This document shows positions 28,850 through 38,350 of a DNA stretch of 64,000 nucleotides, in pieces. The notes under the pieces were generated by a model. That model had not been told where the DNA came from, ran no database searches, and worked only from the letters and a program-made list of their open reading frames with translations. The DNA lies in the NCBI GenBank assembly GCA_900478215.1, contig LS483478.1, forward strand, positions 2,852,001 through 2,916,000, in the 5' to 3' direction. The stretch is from Salmonella enterica subsp. houtenae serovar Houten. GTDB lineage: Bacteria > Pseudomonadota > Gammaproteobacteria > Enterobacterales > Enterobacteriaceae. Every line of letters starts with the position of its first letter. The stretch's first letter is position 1. The translations under genes and the position numbers were made by a program.

Positions 28850-30052
28850 ATGACACAATTCGCTTCTCCTGTTCTGCACTCGCTGCTGGATACAGATGCT
28901 TATAAGTTGCATATGCAGCAAGCCGTTTTTCACCACTACTATGATGTGCAGGTAGCGGCTGAGTTTCGTTGCCGTGGCGACGACCTGCTGGGTATTTATG
29001 CCGATGCTATTCGCGAGCAGGTGGACGCGATGCAGCACCTGCGCCTCCAGGAGGACGAGTTCCAGTGGCTCTCCGGCCTGCCCTTTTTTAAACCGGATTA
29101 TCTGAACTGGTTACGCGAGTTTCGCTATAACCCGGCTCAAGTCTGTGTCACCAACGATAACGGCAAGCTGAATATTCGCTTAACCGGCCCGTGGCGTGAA
29201 GTCATTATGTGGGAAGTGCCGCTGCTGGCGGTGATCAGTGAACTGGTTCATCACTATCGCTCGCCAAACGCGGGCGTTAATCAGGCGCTCGACGCGCTGG
29301 AAAGTAAGTTGGTTGATTTCACTGCGTTAACCGCCGATCTTGATATGTCCCGCTTCCACCTGATGGACTTCGGCACCCGTCGCCGTTTCTCTCGTGAAGT
29401 ACAGCAGGCGATAGTTAAACGTCTCCAGCGGGAGTCATGGTTTGTCGGCACCAGCAACTATGATCTCGCGCGTCGCCTGGCGCTGACGCCGATGGGCACT
29501 CAGGCGCATGAATGGTTCCAGGCGCATCAACAAATCAGTCCGGACCTGGCGACCAGTCAGCGTGCCGCATTGGCCGCCTGGCTCAACGAATATCCGGACC
29601 AGCTTGGTATCGCATTGACAGATTGCATTACAATGGATGCGTTTTTACGCGATTTCGGCGTTGAATTCGCCAGCCGTTATCAGGGGTTACGCCACGACTC
29701 AGGAGACCCTGTCGAATGGGGCGAAAAGGCGATTGCCCATTATGAAAAGCTGGGGATTGATCCGCTGACAAAAACGTTGGTCTTTTCAGATAACCTTGAT
29801 CTGCAAAAGGCGGTCGAGCTCTATCGCCATTTCGCGTCTCGCGTGCAGTTAAGCTTCGGCATAGGTACCCGCCTGACCTGCGATATCCCTCAGGTAAAAC
29901 CGCTCAATATCGTGATTAAGCTCGTGGAATGTAACGGAAAGCCGGTGGCTAAACTTTCCGACAGCCCCGGTAAAACGATCTGTCATGATAAAGCGTTTGT
30001 GCGTGCGCTGCGTAAAGCCTTTGATCTCCCACAGGTCCGCAAAGCCAGTTAA
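28850..30052 (+). CDS. pncB: nicotinate phosphoribosyltransferase
   Basis: A 400-residue protein from ATG 28850 (MTQFASPVLHSLLDTDAYKL), the exact length of the E. coli enzyme. It joins nicotinate to PRPP with ATP in the NAD salvage pathway. Family segments include LLDTDAYKLHMQQAVFHHYY, MDFGTRRRFSREVQQAIVKR, the phosphoribosyl site region RHDSGDPVEWGEKAIAHYEK and the C-terminal KLSDSPGKTICHDKAFVRAL. The upstream open frame to 28802 is not coding. Controlled by NadR through the box at 28803. First host gene beside the prophage; intact. Confidence 0.97.
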   Translation: MTQFASPVLHSLLDTDAYKLHMQQAVFHHYYDVQVAAEFRCRGDDLLGIYADAIREQVDAMQHLRLQEDEFQWLSGLPFFKPDYLNWLREFRYNPAQVCVTNDNGKLNIRLTGPWREVIMWEVPLLAVISELVHHYRSPNAGVNQALDALESKLVDFTALTADLDMSRFHLMDFGTRRRFSREVQQAIVKRLQRESWFVGTSNYDLARRLALTPMGTQAHEWFQAHQQISPDLATSQRAALAAWLNEYPDQLGIALTDCITMDAFLRDFGVEFASRYQGLRHDSGDPVEWGEKAIAHYEKLGIDPLTKTLVFSDNLDLQKAVELYRHFASRVQLSFGIGTRLTCDIPQVKPLNIVIKLVECNGKPVAKLSDSPGKTICHDKAFVRALRKAFDLPQVRKAS

Positions 30053-30059
30053 TTCTTCC

Positions 30060-30087
30060 CAGGGAGCCTGCCAGGGCTCCTTTTTCA
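30060..30087 (+). terminator. pncB terminator
   Basis: Stem GGAGCC/GGCTCC with a 6-base loop followed by TTTTT, 10 bases after the pncB stop. It isolates pncB from asnS. Confidence 0.85.
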
Positions 30088-30220
30088 GGTTTATTTCCGA
30101 AATCTTTCCCTTCAGCTGCGATTTCTGCTTGTCTGATTGCAGATGCCAGGTAACATAGGAATCCCCCCATTTCGGGTGGACAAGTGTTTATTTTTTCCGA
30201 CTATTAACAGAGAGAATATT

Positions 30221-31621
30221 ATGAGCGTTGTGCCTGTAGCCGACGTACTCCAGGGCCGCGTAGCCGTTGACCAAGAAGTCACCGTGCGCGGATGGGTGCG
30301 TACCCGCCGAGATTCAAAAGCTGGCATCTCCTTCCTCGCCGTTTATGACGGCTCCTGCTTTGATCCTGTACAGGCTGTAATTAATAATTCTCTGCCCAAT
30401 TATAATGAAGAAGTATTACACCTGACGACAGGCTGCTCCGTGATAGTAACGGGTAAGGTTGTCGCGTCGCCGGGACAGGGGCAAAGTTTCGAAATTCAGG
30501 CCACGAAAGTAGAGGTCGCAGGCTGGGTGGAAGATCCGGATACCTACCCGATGGCGGCAAAACGCCATAGCATTGAGTATCTGCGTGAGGTCGCGCATCT
30601 GCGCCCGCGCACCAACCTGATTGGCGCGGTAGCGCGCGTCCGTCATACACTGGCGCAGGCGCTACATCGCTTCTTCGATGAGCAGGGCTTCTTTTGGGTC
30701 TCTACCCCGCTGATTACCGCTTCCGATACCGAAGGCGCTGGCGAAATGTTCCGCGTCTCAACGTTAGATCTGGAAAACCTGCCGCGTAACGACCAGGGCA
30801 AAGTAGATTTTGACAGAGACTTTTTTGGCAAAGAATCGTTCCTGACCGTCTCCGGCCAGCTCAACGGCGAAACGTATGCCTGCGCGCTGTCCAAAATCTA
30901 TACTTTTGGGCCGACCTTCCGCGCGGAAAATTCCAATACCAGCCGTCACCTGGCGGAGTTCTGGATGCTGGAGCCGGAAGTGGCGTTCGCCGATCTGGAA
31001 GACAACGCCCGTCTGGCGGAAGCCATGCTGAAATATGTCTTCAACGCGGTTCTGAAAGAGCGTGCGGATGACATGAAGTTCTTTGCCGAACGCGTGGATA
31101 AAGACGCTATCGCTCGTCTGGAGCGTTTTGTCTCTACCGACTTCGCTCAGGTGGATTACACCGATGCGGTCGCCATTCTGGAAAGCTGTGGTAAGAAATT
31201 TGAAAATCCGGTGTTCTGGGGCGTCGACCTCTCTTCCGAACACGAACGCTATCTGGCGGAAGAGCATTTCAAAGCGCCGGTCGTGGTGAAAAACTATCCG
31301 AAAGAAATTAAAGCGTTTTACATGCGCCTTAACGAAGACGGCAAAACCGTGGCGGCAATGGATGTGCTGGCACCGGGAATCGGCGAAATCATCGGTGGTT
31401 CCCAGCGTGAAGAGCGTCTGGATGTGCTGGATGCCCGCATGGCCGAAATGGGGCTGAATAAAGAGGATTACTGGTGGTATCGCGACTTACGTCGCTACGG
31501 TACAGTACCGCATTCCGGCTTTGGTCTGGGCTTTGAACGCCTTATCGCTTACGTCACTGGTGTGCAAAACGTACGCGATGTTATTCCGTTCCCACGAACC
31601 CCACGCAACGCCAGCTTCTAA
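30221..31621 (+). CDS. asnS: asparaginyl-tRNA synthetase
   Basis: A 466-residue class II aminoacyl-tRNA synthetase from ATG 30221 (MSVVPVADVLQGRVAVDQEV), the E. coli length. N-terminal OB-fold anticodon-binding domain (~17-105, VTVRGWVRTRRDSKAGISFL). Class II motif 2 is FRAENSNTSRHLAEFWMLEP and motif 3 GFGLGFERLIAYVTG. It charges tRNA-Asn with asparagine in the cytoplasm; essential. It has its own upstream region after the pncB terminator and a strong terminator behind it. Confidence 0.98.
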   Translation: MSVVPVADVLQGRVAVDQEVTVRGWVRTRRDSKAGISFLAVYDGSCFDPVQAVINNSLPNYNEEVLHLTTGCSVIVTGKVVASPGQGQSFEIQATKVEVAGWVEDPDTYPMAAKRHSIEYLREVAHLRPRTNLIGAVARVRHTLAQALHRFFDEQGFFWVSTPLITASDTEGAGEMFRVSTLDLENLPRNDQGKVDFDRDFFGKESFLTVSGQLNGETYACALSKIYTFGPTFRAENSNTSRHLAEFWMLEPEVAFADLEDNARLAEAMLKYVFNAVLKERADDMKFFAERVDKDAIARLERFVSTDFAQVDYTDAVAILESCGKKFENPVFWGVDLSSEHERYLAEEHFKAPVVVKNYPKEIKAFYMRLNEDGKTVAAMDVLAPGIGEIIGGSQREERLDVLDARMAEMGLNKEDYWWYRDLRRYGTVPHSGFGLGFERLIAYVTGVQNVRDVIPFPRTPRNASF

Positions 31622-31637
31622 TTTTTACGTCACGCTC

Positions 31638-31662
31638 AAGGCCAGCTATGCTGGCCTTTTTT
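31638..31662 (+). terminator. asnS terminator
   Basis: Stem AAGGCCAGC/GCTGGCCTT with a 3-base loop and a T run, 17 bases after the asnS stop. Confidence 0.9.
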
Positions 31663-32227
31663 CCTTCTGAATGTCAGTTTTATTCTCAATAAGTAAATAA
31701 ATTTAATTGCAACCCGCTGAATTACCGCATCTTGTTACTGTATATTTCACTAAAATATTTACACATAAAAATTAATCCTTATTTTTATTGCGGATTAGAC
31801 TTTTCTGCTCTAATAGCACAATTTTTCACCATTATTTTAGACATCAAGACACCTAAATGGCTATTTTTATAAAATGGCTTGCCTGCCATTTTTTTCAGAC
31901 ACAATGGCACCACACACCAATAAATATAATAAAATCATACAGATAAAAGAAAAAAGATCAAATCAAAGCGAAAACTCAGGGGAAGTTTGATGTTGTTCAC
32001 AAAGTTCCGTATAAATAACATTTATTTACATATTTTTTCCTTTTGAAACTAAATCTTTATCTTTGTAGCACTTTCACGGTAGCGAAACGTTAGTTTGAAT
32101 GGAAAGATGCCTGTCAGACACATAAAGACACCAAACTCTCATCAATGTTTCTGTAAAGTTTTATTGACGAAATTTATTGACGGCAGTGGCAGGTGTCATA
32201 TAAAAAAACCAATGAGGGTAATAAATA
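31663..32227 (+). promoter_or_regulatory. ompF regulatory region
   Basis: 565 bases without a gene, strongly AT-rich in its first 350 bases. The part from about 32,020 to 32,115 closely follows the E. coli ompF promoter: OmpR-box region (TTACATATTTTTTCCTTTTG, CTTTATCTTTGTAGCACTTT), then AAAGAT at 32103-32108 as the -10. A long 5' leader of about 110 bases follows, in E. coli the target of MicF RNA, ending in GAGGGTAATAAATAATG. OmpR control with osmolarity is known for E. coli and inferred here. No gene or RNA was seen in 31,663-32,020. Confidence 0.8.
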
Positions 32228-33319
32228 ATGATGAAGCGCAAAATCCTGGCAGCGGTGATCCCTGCCCTGCTGGCTGCTGCAACCGCAAACGCAGCAGAAA
32301 TTTATAATAAAGATGGTAATAAGCTGGATCTGTACGGTAAAGCCGTGGGTCGTCACGTATGGACAACGACCGGCGATAGCAAAAATGCCGACCAGACTTA
32401 TGCCCAGATTGGTTTTAAAGGGGAAACGCAGATTAACACCGATCTGACCGGTTTCGGTCAGTGGGAATACCGTACTAAAGCAGACCGCGCTGAAGGCGAA
32501 CAGCAGAATTCGAATCTTGTCCGTCTGGCCTTCGCGGGTTTGAAATATGCGGAAGTGGGTTCAATCGATTATGGCCGTAACTACGGTATCGTTTACGATG
32601 TTGAATCCTATACCGATATGGCCCCTTACTTCTCCGGCGAAACCTGGGGCGGCGCCTATACTGATAACTACATGACCAGCCGTGCTGGCGGTTTGCTGAC
32701 CTACCGTAACTCTGACTTCTTCGGTCTGGTCGACGGTCTCTCTTTCGGTATTCAGTATCAGGGTAAAAATCAGGACAACCACAGCATTAACTCTCAGAAT
32801 GGCGATGGCGTAGGTTACACCATGGCCTATGAGTTTGACGGCTTTGGCGTCACCGCAGCGTACAGCAACAGCAAGCGTACTAACGATCAGCAGGATCGCG
32901 ATGGTAATGGCGATCGCGCAGAATCGTGGGCCGTTGGCGCGAAATATGATGCAAACAACGTCTACCTGGCTGCCGTATATGCCGAAACCCGCAATATGAG
33001 CATTGTTGAAAATACGGTTACCGATACCGTGGAAATGGCAAACAAAACGCAGAACCTGGAAGTGGTCGCTCAGTACCAGTTTGACTTCGGCCTGCGTCCG
33101 GCAATCTCGTATGTGCAGAGTAAAGGTAAGCAGTTGAACGGTGCCGACAGCACGGCCGACCTGGCGAAATACATTCAGGCGGGCGCGACTTACTACTTCA
33201 ACAAAAACATGAACGTATGGGTTGACTACCGTTTCAACCTGCTGGACGAAAACGACTACAGCTCCAGCTACGTTGGCACCGACGATCAGGCGGCTGTCGG
33301 TATTACTTACCAGTTCTGA
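32228..33319 (+). CDS. ompF: outer membrane porin OmpF
   Basis: A 363-residue porin: 22-residue signal peptide (MMKRKILAAVIPALLAAATA NA style cut before AEIYNKDG) and a 341-residue mature 16-strand barrel. Loop 3 with the eyelet acid motif (TDMAPYFSGETWGGAYTDNY), and a closing VGITYQF with terminal Phe needed for BAM assembly. Trimers let small hydrophilic solutes pass the outer membrane. Loop sequences (QQDRDGNGDRAES, NMSIVENTVTDTVEM) differ from E. coli and fit Salmonella. Controlled by OmpR and, post-transcriptionally, by MicF (known for the family). Two ATGs in tandem; the first is annotated. Confidence 0.97.
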   Translation: MMKRKILAAVIPALLAAATANAAEIYNKDGNKLDLYGKAVGRHVWTTTGDSKNADQTYAQIGFKGETQINTDLTGFGQWEYRTKADRAEGEQQNSNLVRLAFAGLKYAEVGSIDYGRNYGIVYDVESYTDMAPYFSGETWGGAYTDNYMTSRAGGLLTYRNSDFFGLVDGLSFGIQYQGKNQDNHSINSQNGDGVGYTMAYEFDGFGVTAAYSNSKRTNDQQDRDGNGDRAESWAVGAKYDANNVYLAAVYAETRNMSIVENTVTDTVEMANKTQNLEVVAQYQFDFGLRPAISYVQSKGKQLNGADSTADLAKYIQAGATYYFNKNMNVWVDYRFNLLDENDYSSSYVGTDDQAAVGITYQF

Positions 33320-33346
33320 CCAGCAGACCCCTTTGTTTTATGCCTC

Positions 33347-33375
33347 AAAAACAGGACTTCGGTCCTGTTTTTTTA
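33347..33375 (+). terminator. ompF terminator
   Basis: Stem AAACAGGAC/GTCCTGTTT with a short TTCG-like loop and a run of T residues, about 30 bases after the ompF stop. Confidence 0.9.
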
Positions 33376-33503
33376 TATCTCTTAGAGAAAACGTGCGTCT
33401 TTCAAAAACAGGCGGGCTTTTTAGCGCTAACGGTTGGCATTTTGTAAATCTGCCGTTAACCTGATAGCGGATTTCCCTTCTGTAACTATAATGGAACCTC
33501 GTC

Positions 33504-34694
33504 ATGTTTGAGAACATAACCGCCGCTCCTGCCGACCCGATTTTGGGCCTGGCCGATCTGTTTCGCGCCGATGACCGTCCAGGGAAAATTAACCTTGGCA
33601 TTGGCGTATATAAGGATGAAACCGGCAAAACACCGGTGCTCACCTGCGTTAAAAAAGCCGAGCAGTATTTACTGGAAAATGAAACGACGAAAAACTATCT
33701 CGGCATTGACGGGATTCCGGAATTTGCTCGCTGCACCCAGGAGCTGCTGTTCGGCAAAGGCAGCGTGCTGGTTAACGATAAGCGCGCACGCACGGCGCAA
33801 ACGCCGGGCGGTACCGGTGCGTTACGCGTTGCCGCCGACTTTTTGGCAAAAAATACTCCCGTAAAACGGGTGTGGGTGAGCAACCCCAGTTGGCCGAACC
33901 ACAAAAGCGTGTTTAACGCCGCCGGACTGGAAGTCCGGGAGTACGCTTACTACGATGCGGAAAATCACACGCTGGACTTTGACGCGCTACAAGCCAGTCT
34001 GAGCGAAGCACAGGCCGGCGATGTGGTTCTGTTCCACGGTTGCTGTCATAACCCAACCGGCATTGACCCTACTCTGGAACAGTGGCAGGCTCTGGCTGAG
34101 CTTTCCGTTGAAAAAGGTTGGCTGCCGCTATTTGATTTCGCTTACCAGGGCTTTGCCCGCGGCCTGGAAGAAGATGCGGAAGGTCTGCGCGCCTTTGCCG
34201 CGCTGCATAAAGAGCTCATTGTCGCCAGCTCCTACTCCAAAAACTTCGGGTTATATAATGAACGCGTCGGCGCCTGCACACTCGTTGCCGCTGATACCGA
34301 AACCGTGGATCGCGCTTTTAGCCAGATGAAATCAGCCATTCGCGCTAACTACTCCAACCCGCCGGCGCACGGCGCGTCCATCGTCGCGACTATCCTGAGT
34401 AATGATGCCCTGCGCGCCATCTGGGAACAGGAGCTGACGGACATGCGCCAGCGTATTCAGCGTATGCGTCAACTGTTCGTGAATACCTTGCAGGAAAAAG
34501 GCGCGAACCGTGACTTCAGCTTTATTATCAAGCAGAACGGGATGTTCTCATTCAGTGGTCTGACCAAAGAGCAGGTACTGCGTCTGCGTGAAGAGTTTGG
34601 CGTTTATGCCGTGGCTTCTGGTCGCGTGAACGTGGCGGGCATGACCCCGGATAATATGGCGCCGCTGTGCGAAGCCATTGTCGCGGTACTGTAA
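33504..34694 (+). CDS. aspC: aspartate aminotransferase
   Basis: A 396-residue class I PLP aminotransferase, E. coli length. It interconverts aspartate/2-oxoglutarate and oxaloacetate/glutamate in the cytoplasm and also acts on aromatic amino acids. Visible motifs: TPGGTGALRVAADFLAKNTP (cofactor phosphate region), HNPTGIDPTLEQW, and the PLP lysine in ASSYSKNFGLYNERVGAC; the substrate carboxylate arginine lies in the C-terminal SGRVNVAGMTPDN. Stand-alone gene with its own 5' region after the ompF terminator. Intact. Confidence 0.97.
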   Translation: MFENITAAPADPILGLADLFRADDRPGKINLGIGVYKDETGKTPVLTCVKKAEQYLLENETTKNYLGIDGIPEFARCTQELLFGKGSVLVNDKRARTAQTPGGTGALRVAADFLAKNTPVKRVWVSNPSWPNHKSVFNAAGLEVREYAYYDAENHTLDFDALQASLSEAQAGDVVLFHGCCHNPTGIDPTLEQWQALAELSVEKGWLPLFDFAYQGFARGLEEDAEGLRAFAALHKELIVASSYSKNFGLYNERVGACTLVAADTETVDRAFSQMKSAIRANYSNPPAHGASIVATILSNDALRAIWEQELTDMRQRIQRMRQLFVNTLQEKGANRDFSFIIKQNGMFSFSGLTKEQVLRLREEFGVYAVASGRVNVAGMTPDNMAPLCEAIVAVL

Positions 34695-34719
34695 AAAGCT
34701 GTCGACTGGCGTGAGCGAT

Positions 34720-34748
34720 AAAAAAGCCTGCACATTGCAGGCTTTTTT
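34720..34748. terminator. bidirectional terminator between aspC and gloC
   Basis: Stem AAAAAAGCCTGCA/TGCAGGCTTTTTT with a 3-base loop, giving a T run in both directions between two convergent genes. Confidence 0.92.
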
Positions 34749-34756
34749 CATTCTGC

Positions 34757-35404
34757 TTACCAGACCGGCATCTCATCTTGCAGGAAGGGATTATGCAGAC
34801 GCTCGTAACCGAGCGTAGAGAGCGGACCGTGGCCAGGAATAAAAGTCACATCATCGCCAAGCGGCAATAGTTTACGCTTAATGGCGTCGATCAGTTGATG
34901 GTGATCGCCGCGAGGAAAATCGCTACGCCCGACGCCGCCTTTGAAAATCACATCGCCGGAGATCAGCAGTTGCGACTGTTCATCAAAGAAAACCACATGT
35001 CCCGGCGTGTGTCCCGGACAATGTAACACCTGTAACGTCACATTCCCTACGCTGACGCGATCGCCTTCGTTCAGCCAGCGATCAGGCGTCAGCGGCTGGC
35101 ACTCATCCAGACCAAACATGCGGCTTTGCGCCGGCAGTCCTTGCAGCCAGAACTCATCTTCTTTTTCCGGACCGATAACAGGAACGCCGTAATGCTGCGC
35201 CAGTTCACTCGCCGCGCCGACATGATCGAGATGCCCATGCGTGAGTAAAATTTGCATCAATGTCACGCCGCTGGCGTCCACTTCCTGTTTAATTTTTTCA
35301 GCGTCGCCGCCCGGATCGACCAGCGCCGCCAGCCGGGTTTGTTCGCACCAGATTAATGAACAGTTCTGGGAGAACGCGGTGACCGGAATAATACGATAGT
35401 TCAT
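34757..35404 (-). CDS. gloC: glyoxalase II GloC (YcbL)
   Basis: A 215-residue metallo-beta-lactamase-fold hydrolase. The metal-binding motif THGHLDH is at residues 55-61, with further ligands in HCPGHTPGHVVFF, ISGDVIFKGG (Asp) and FIPGHGPLS. It hydrolyses S-D-lactoylglutathione, completing methylglyoxal detoxification; the Salmonella YcbL protein has been studied as a type II glyoxalase. Shorter than GloB because the C-terminal substrate domain is missing, normal for GloC. The next gene upstream, mepK, is in the same direction 27 bases away. Confidence 0.94.
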   Translation of the reverse strand: MNYRIIPVTAFSQNCSLIWCEQTRLAALVDPGGDAEKIKQEVDASGVTLMQILLTHGHLDHVGAASELAQHYGVPVIGPEKEDEFWLQGLPAQSRMFGLDECQPLTPDRWLNEGDRVSVGNVTLQVLHCPGHTPGHVVFFDEQSQLLISGDVIFKGGVGRSDFPRGDHHQLIDAIKRKLLPLGDDVTFIPGHGPLSTLGYERLHNPFLQDEMPVW

Positions 35405-35431
35405 ACTGCTCCTTTGATTAAGCCTCGCTGA

Positions 35432-35980
35432 TTACCAGTGCCGCGCCGGCCCGGTATCAATATGCACAAAGTTACTACGTGGGTAATATCCTACACCACC
35501 TGCGCCCATAGATAACGCCGCTTTGCGAATATTGCTCAGCGCCACGCCCTCAATATGAAAATCCATCGCCTGCCCTTTCGTATGGTAGCTTTTTTTCGCT
35601 ACGCCGCTGCTACGGGCGCGTAATTCATTATTGGTATCAAGAGAGCGGTAGCCCGAGATGAGCTGCACAGGTTTACGCGTCCCTAGCAGCCCCTGAAGTC
35701 GGTAAAGTTGGTCAAACAGGCGGGGATCGATTGATCGGACTTTATTCGCGCGATAGTCACGGAAAAAATGGTTTAACTTTGCTAATTCATCCTGAATGTA
35801 GGCTCTTCCATCGAAAAACTCCGCCTTGATTGACTCTCCGGTATGGAGATTGTTTAACGTCAAAATACGCGGGCGTGGGGTCGAGAGTGTGGCAAACGCT
35901 GGCGCGGGCAGGATGGCGGCGCCGAGAGCGACACCACCAAGCGCCAGCAGCTTGCGGCGATTAGCGTCAAATTTGTCCAT
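35432..35980 (-). CDS. mepK: murein DD-endopeptidase MepK (YcbK), M15 family
   Basis: A 182-residue Tat-exported enzyme. N-terminal twin-arginine signal (DANRRKLLALGGVALGAAIL), then a peptidase M15 domain with zinc ligands His133 (SYHTKGQ), Asp140 (AMDFHIEG) and His173 (NFVHIDTGP), matching E. coli MepK numbering. It cleaves peptidoglycan cross-links, preferring 3-3 bonds, in the periplasm. Its neighbour ldtD makes those 3-3 bonds, so the pair forms a build-and-cut unit. Same strand as gloC. Confidence 0.95.
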   Translation of the reverse strand: MDKFDANRRKLLALGGVALGAAILPAPAFATLSTPRPRILTLNNLHTGESIKAEFFDGRAYIQDELAKLNHFFRDYRANKVRSIDPRLFDQLYRLQGLLGTRKPVQLISGYRSLDTNNELRARSSGVAKKSYHTKGQAMDFHIEGVALSNIRKAALSMGAGGVGYYPRSNFVHIDTGPARHW

Positions 35981-36240
35981 GATAATCAGGTCTACAGGTC
36001 AATGTTATCGTTAATACACTTCTACCTTTAAGCAGGCATAATACCAGCTGGCACAGGCTTCTGAAGGGCCCGGTCAACTCAAAGGTTGTTGTATATGCAC
36101 TTCTGGCGCACGAAAGGCACCTTAACTGGCGATAAAGCCCGCGTCAAGATGGCCCTCCCCCAGCAGCGACGGGGTCTACAGCGAAACAATCCCCGTTGAA
36201 GCTGAATATTAGGACAACATATTTACCAGAACTTCTTCAT

Positions 36241-38088
36241 TTACCTGATTAATTGTTCAACCTTTGGCACAATTTGTGCGCTGGATCGCGCTGTGAGATC
36301 GTAATTGTAAATATCTGTACGATACTGCATACGTCCATCTGCGCCGACAAACGCGGTCAAATAATAAAGATTTACCGGAATGTTCTGCCGGATATTGACA
36401 TACCGCGTGTCGCCTTGCTTCAGAGCGCCTGAGATGCGCGCATCATTCCAGCCCGCATCCTGCAAAAGCATATTCGCCAGTTCAGAGGCTTTATTGACCC
36501 GCACGCAACCGGAACTTAACGCCCTGGCGTCACGCTGAAAGAGGTTATGGTTGGGCGTATCGTGCAGATAGATTGCATCCGAACTCGGCATATTAAATTT
36601 ATAACGCCCCAGCGAATTGTGCGCGCCCGGCGCCTGCTGGAAGCGGAACGGAAGATTCGATGGCGTAATGGTGGCCCAGTCAACCTGCCACGGATCGATC
36701 GCTTCTTTGCTGTTCCAGCCGCGCATCACGGTATAGCCATGGCGCTCCAGATAGCCTGGGTCATTCCACACCTTCGGTAAAATGTCTTTACGCGCAAGCG
36801 TGGGCGGAACGTTCCACGGCGGGTTCACCACCACATTATTCAGCGCGCTGCTCATCATCGGCGTTTTCCGATCAGGACGCCCGACGATCACCCTCGAAGC
36901 CAGCACCTGGTTGCCATTCTGATAGTAGACCAGCGAATAAGCGGGAATGTTCACCATAATACCGGTAGATAACTCCGCCGGCAGCAGGCGTAAACGTTGG
37001 ATATTCAGTGCCAGTACGCCTGCGCGTTGCGCGGGGGTCATATTGAGCCAGTTACGCGTCGCCGGGCCAATTACGCCATCCGCCCCCAGACCTTGCCATG
37101 CCTGAAAACGCTTTACCGCCTCGACCAGTTCACGATCGTAGGCGGCGCGTACCGCCGGAGTCGGCTTACTACGGCGGGCCGTTTGTTCATCGATCGGCTG
37201 CGCCACCGGTGTTTCGACGTCCACGGCGGAGGGGCTGACGACGGCGCTATCAGCAGTGTTATCGCCGGGTAAAGCAATCTTTGGACCGCCATCCAGCATC
37301 CCCGTACGCTGTAATATTTCGCGCAGCGCAGACACATCGTTACTCCATTGCCCCGGGCGCAGCGTCGCGGTGTTGGTCAACTGCGGCCACGGGCGAGAGT
37401 CCGCCACCAGCTTCAGCAACGCGTCATGCATGGGCGCATACTGTGGATGCTGCGGCGCCAGGCTGGCGACAAACGTCGGCAACTGCCCCTCTTCCAGCGC
37501 GATTTGCCACTGGTTAATCACCGAGACTGGCGGCGTCGCCAATGCGTAAGGTTTGTTGCTATATAACCAGCGGTTGCCTTTGACGGGGATATTCGCAATG
37601 AAATGGAGATAGCCCATCATGGCGTCTGACAACACAACATCGCGCGCCATCCCGTTTACGGCGGGATCGGTCAACAATGCCACCCAGGCGGTAAACTGCG
37701 GCTGGAATCCGGCAATCGCCACCTCCGCCAACTGTTGCTGGAAGGCTTTCACCGCATCGCGATTATCCCACATGGGCTTCATGTCGCGCGCGGCATAAAG
37801 CAATGTCAACTGGCTCATATAGACCGGCGTATAGCCGGAAGGGAGCTGCGACTGTAAATCAGCCCGCGCTTTCTCGGCTGAAACGCCCTCCGGCAGCGGC
37901 TGAATCCCGGCCAGAATCGCCGTCGCGGCTGATTGCTTCTGCGGCCCAGCCTGACCAGTCGCGGCAACGGCGCTATCGCCAGGTATCATTTCAGGCTCAT
38001 CGGCCTGCGCATTGAACAGTGGAGCGAATGTTACGGCCAGGCATAAACTGATTGCCGACAGACGACCACACATCTTGTTAAGCAACAT
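36241..38088 (-). CDS. ldtD: L,D-transpeptidase LdtD (YcbB)
   Basis: A 615-residue periplasmic enzyme with an N-terminal signal peptide (LSAISLCLAVTFAPLFNAQA). A peptidoglycan-binding domain around VEAVKRFQAWQGLGADGVIG is followed by a YkuD catalytic domain with IYLHDTPNHNLFQRDARALS and catalytic Cys528 in SSGCVRVNKA, the same number as in E. coli. It makes 3-3 peptidoglycan cross-links. In E. coli ldtD is induced through Cpx in envelope stress; a candidate CpxR site is seen upstream (38250-38264). It ends 260 bases before mepK, an interval in which I see no gene. Confidence 0.96.
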   Translation of the reverse strand: MLLNKMCGRLSAISLCLAVTFAPLFNAQADEPEMIPGDSAVAATGQAGPQKQSAATAILAGIQPLPEGVSAEKARADLQSQLPSGYTPVYMSQLTLLYAARDMKPMWDNRDAVKAFQQQLAEVAIAGFQPQFTAWVALLTDPAVNGMARDVVLSDAMMGYLHFIANIPVKGNRWLYSNKPYALATPPVSVINQWQIALEEGQLPTFVASLAPQHPQYAPMHDALLKLVADSRPWPQLTNTATLRPGQWSNDVSALREILQRTGMLDGGPKIALPGDNTADSAVVSPSAVDVETPVAQPIDEQTARRSKPTPAVRAAYDRELVEAVKRFQAWQGLGADGVIGPATRNWLNMTPAQRAGVLALNIQRLRLLPAELSTGIMVNIPAYSLVYYQNGNQVLASRVIVGRPDRKTPMMSSALNNVVVNPPWNVPPTLARKDILPKVWNDPGYLERHGYTVMRGWNSKEAIDPWQVDWATITPSNLPFRFQQAPGAHNSLGRYKFNMPSSDAIYLHDTPNHNLFQRDARALSSGCVRVNKASELANMLLQDAGWNDARISGALKQGDTRYVNIRQNIPVNLYYLTAFVGADGRMQYRTDIYNYDLTARSSAQIVPKVEQLIR

Positions 38089-38249
38089 CCCTTGCCCCCT
38101 GTTTTCGTTATCATACTCCGCATGACTGTGCTACCCGCGGCGCGAGTCAATCCCAACCAATGCTTCTGTTTAGTATGACGAGTCAGCCTGCTCACTCGTC
38201 AGGCTTACCTCCAGTATATAAAGTTCGTTACGTTTTTGCCTAACCTAAT

Positions 38250-38264
38250 GTAAAGAAGTTTAAA
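38250..38264. promoter_or_regulatory. candidate CpxR site upstream of ldtD
   Basis: GTAAA-N5-TTAAA matches the CpxR consensus GTAAA-N5-GTAAA with one change, about 160 bases upstream of the ldtD start. E. coli ldtD is known to respond to Cpx; the site here is a prediction. Confidence 0.4.
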
Positions 38265-38297
38265 GAAAATGCACTACCCGGAGAAATTTTTCAGATA

Positions 38298-38322
38298 AAG
38301 AAAAAGGCGGCTTTCGCCGCCC
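38298..38322 (-). terminator. terminator of the cmoM-muk operon
   Basis: Stem GGCGGC/GCCGCC with a 4-base GAAA loop and TTTTTC on the leftward strand, about 150 bases after the mukB stop. Confidence 0.88.
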
Positions 38323-38350
38323 CAGACTAATGATAACGCAGAACTTATTG

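Noticed and set aside
31663..32020. Possible small RNA gene in the AT-rich stretch upstream of ompF
   Set aside because: No promoter-terminator pair is visible; the only known RNA linked to ompF (MicF) is encoded near ompC, not here.
36000..36240. Possible short gene (about 33 codons) between mepK and ldtD
   Set aside because: No ribosome site and no family resemblance; I see nothing supportable in this 240-base gap.
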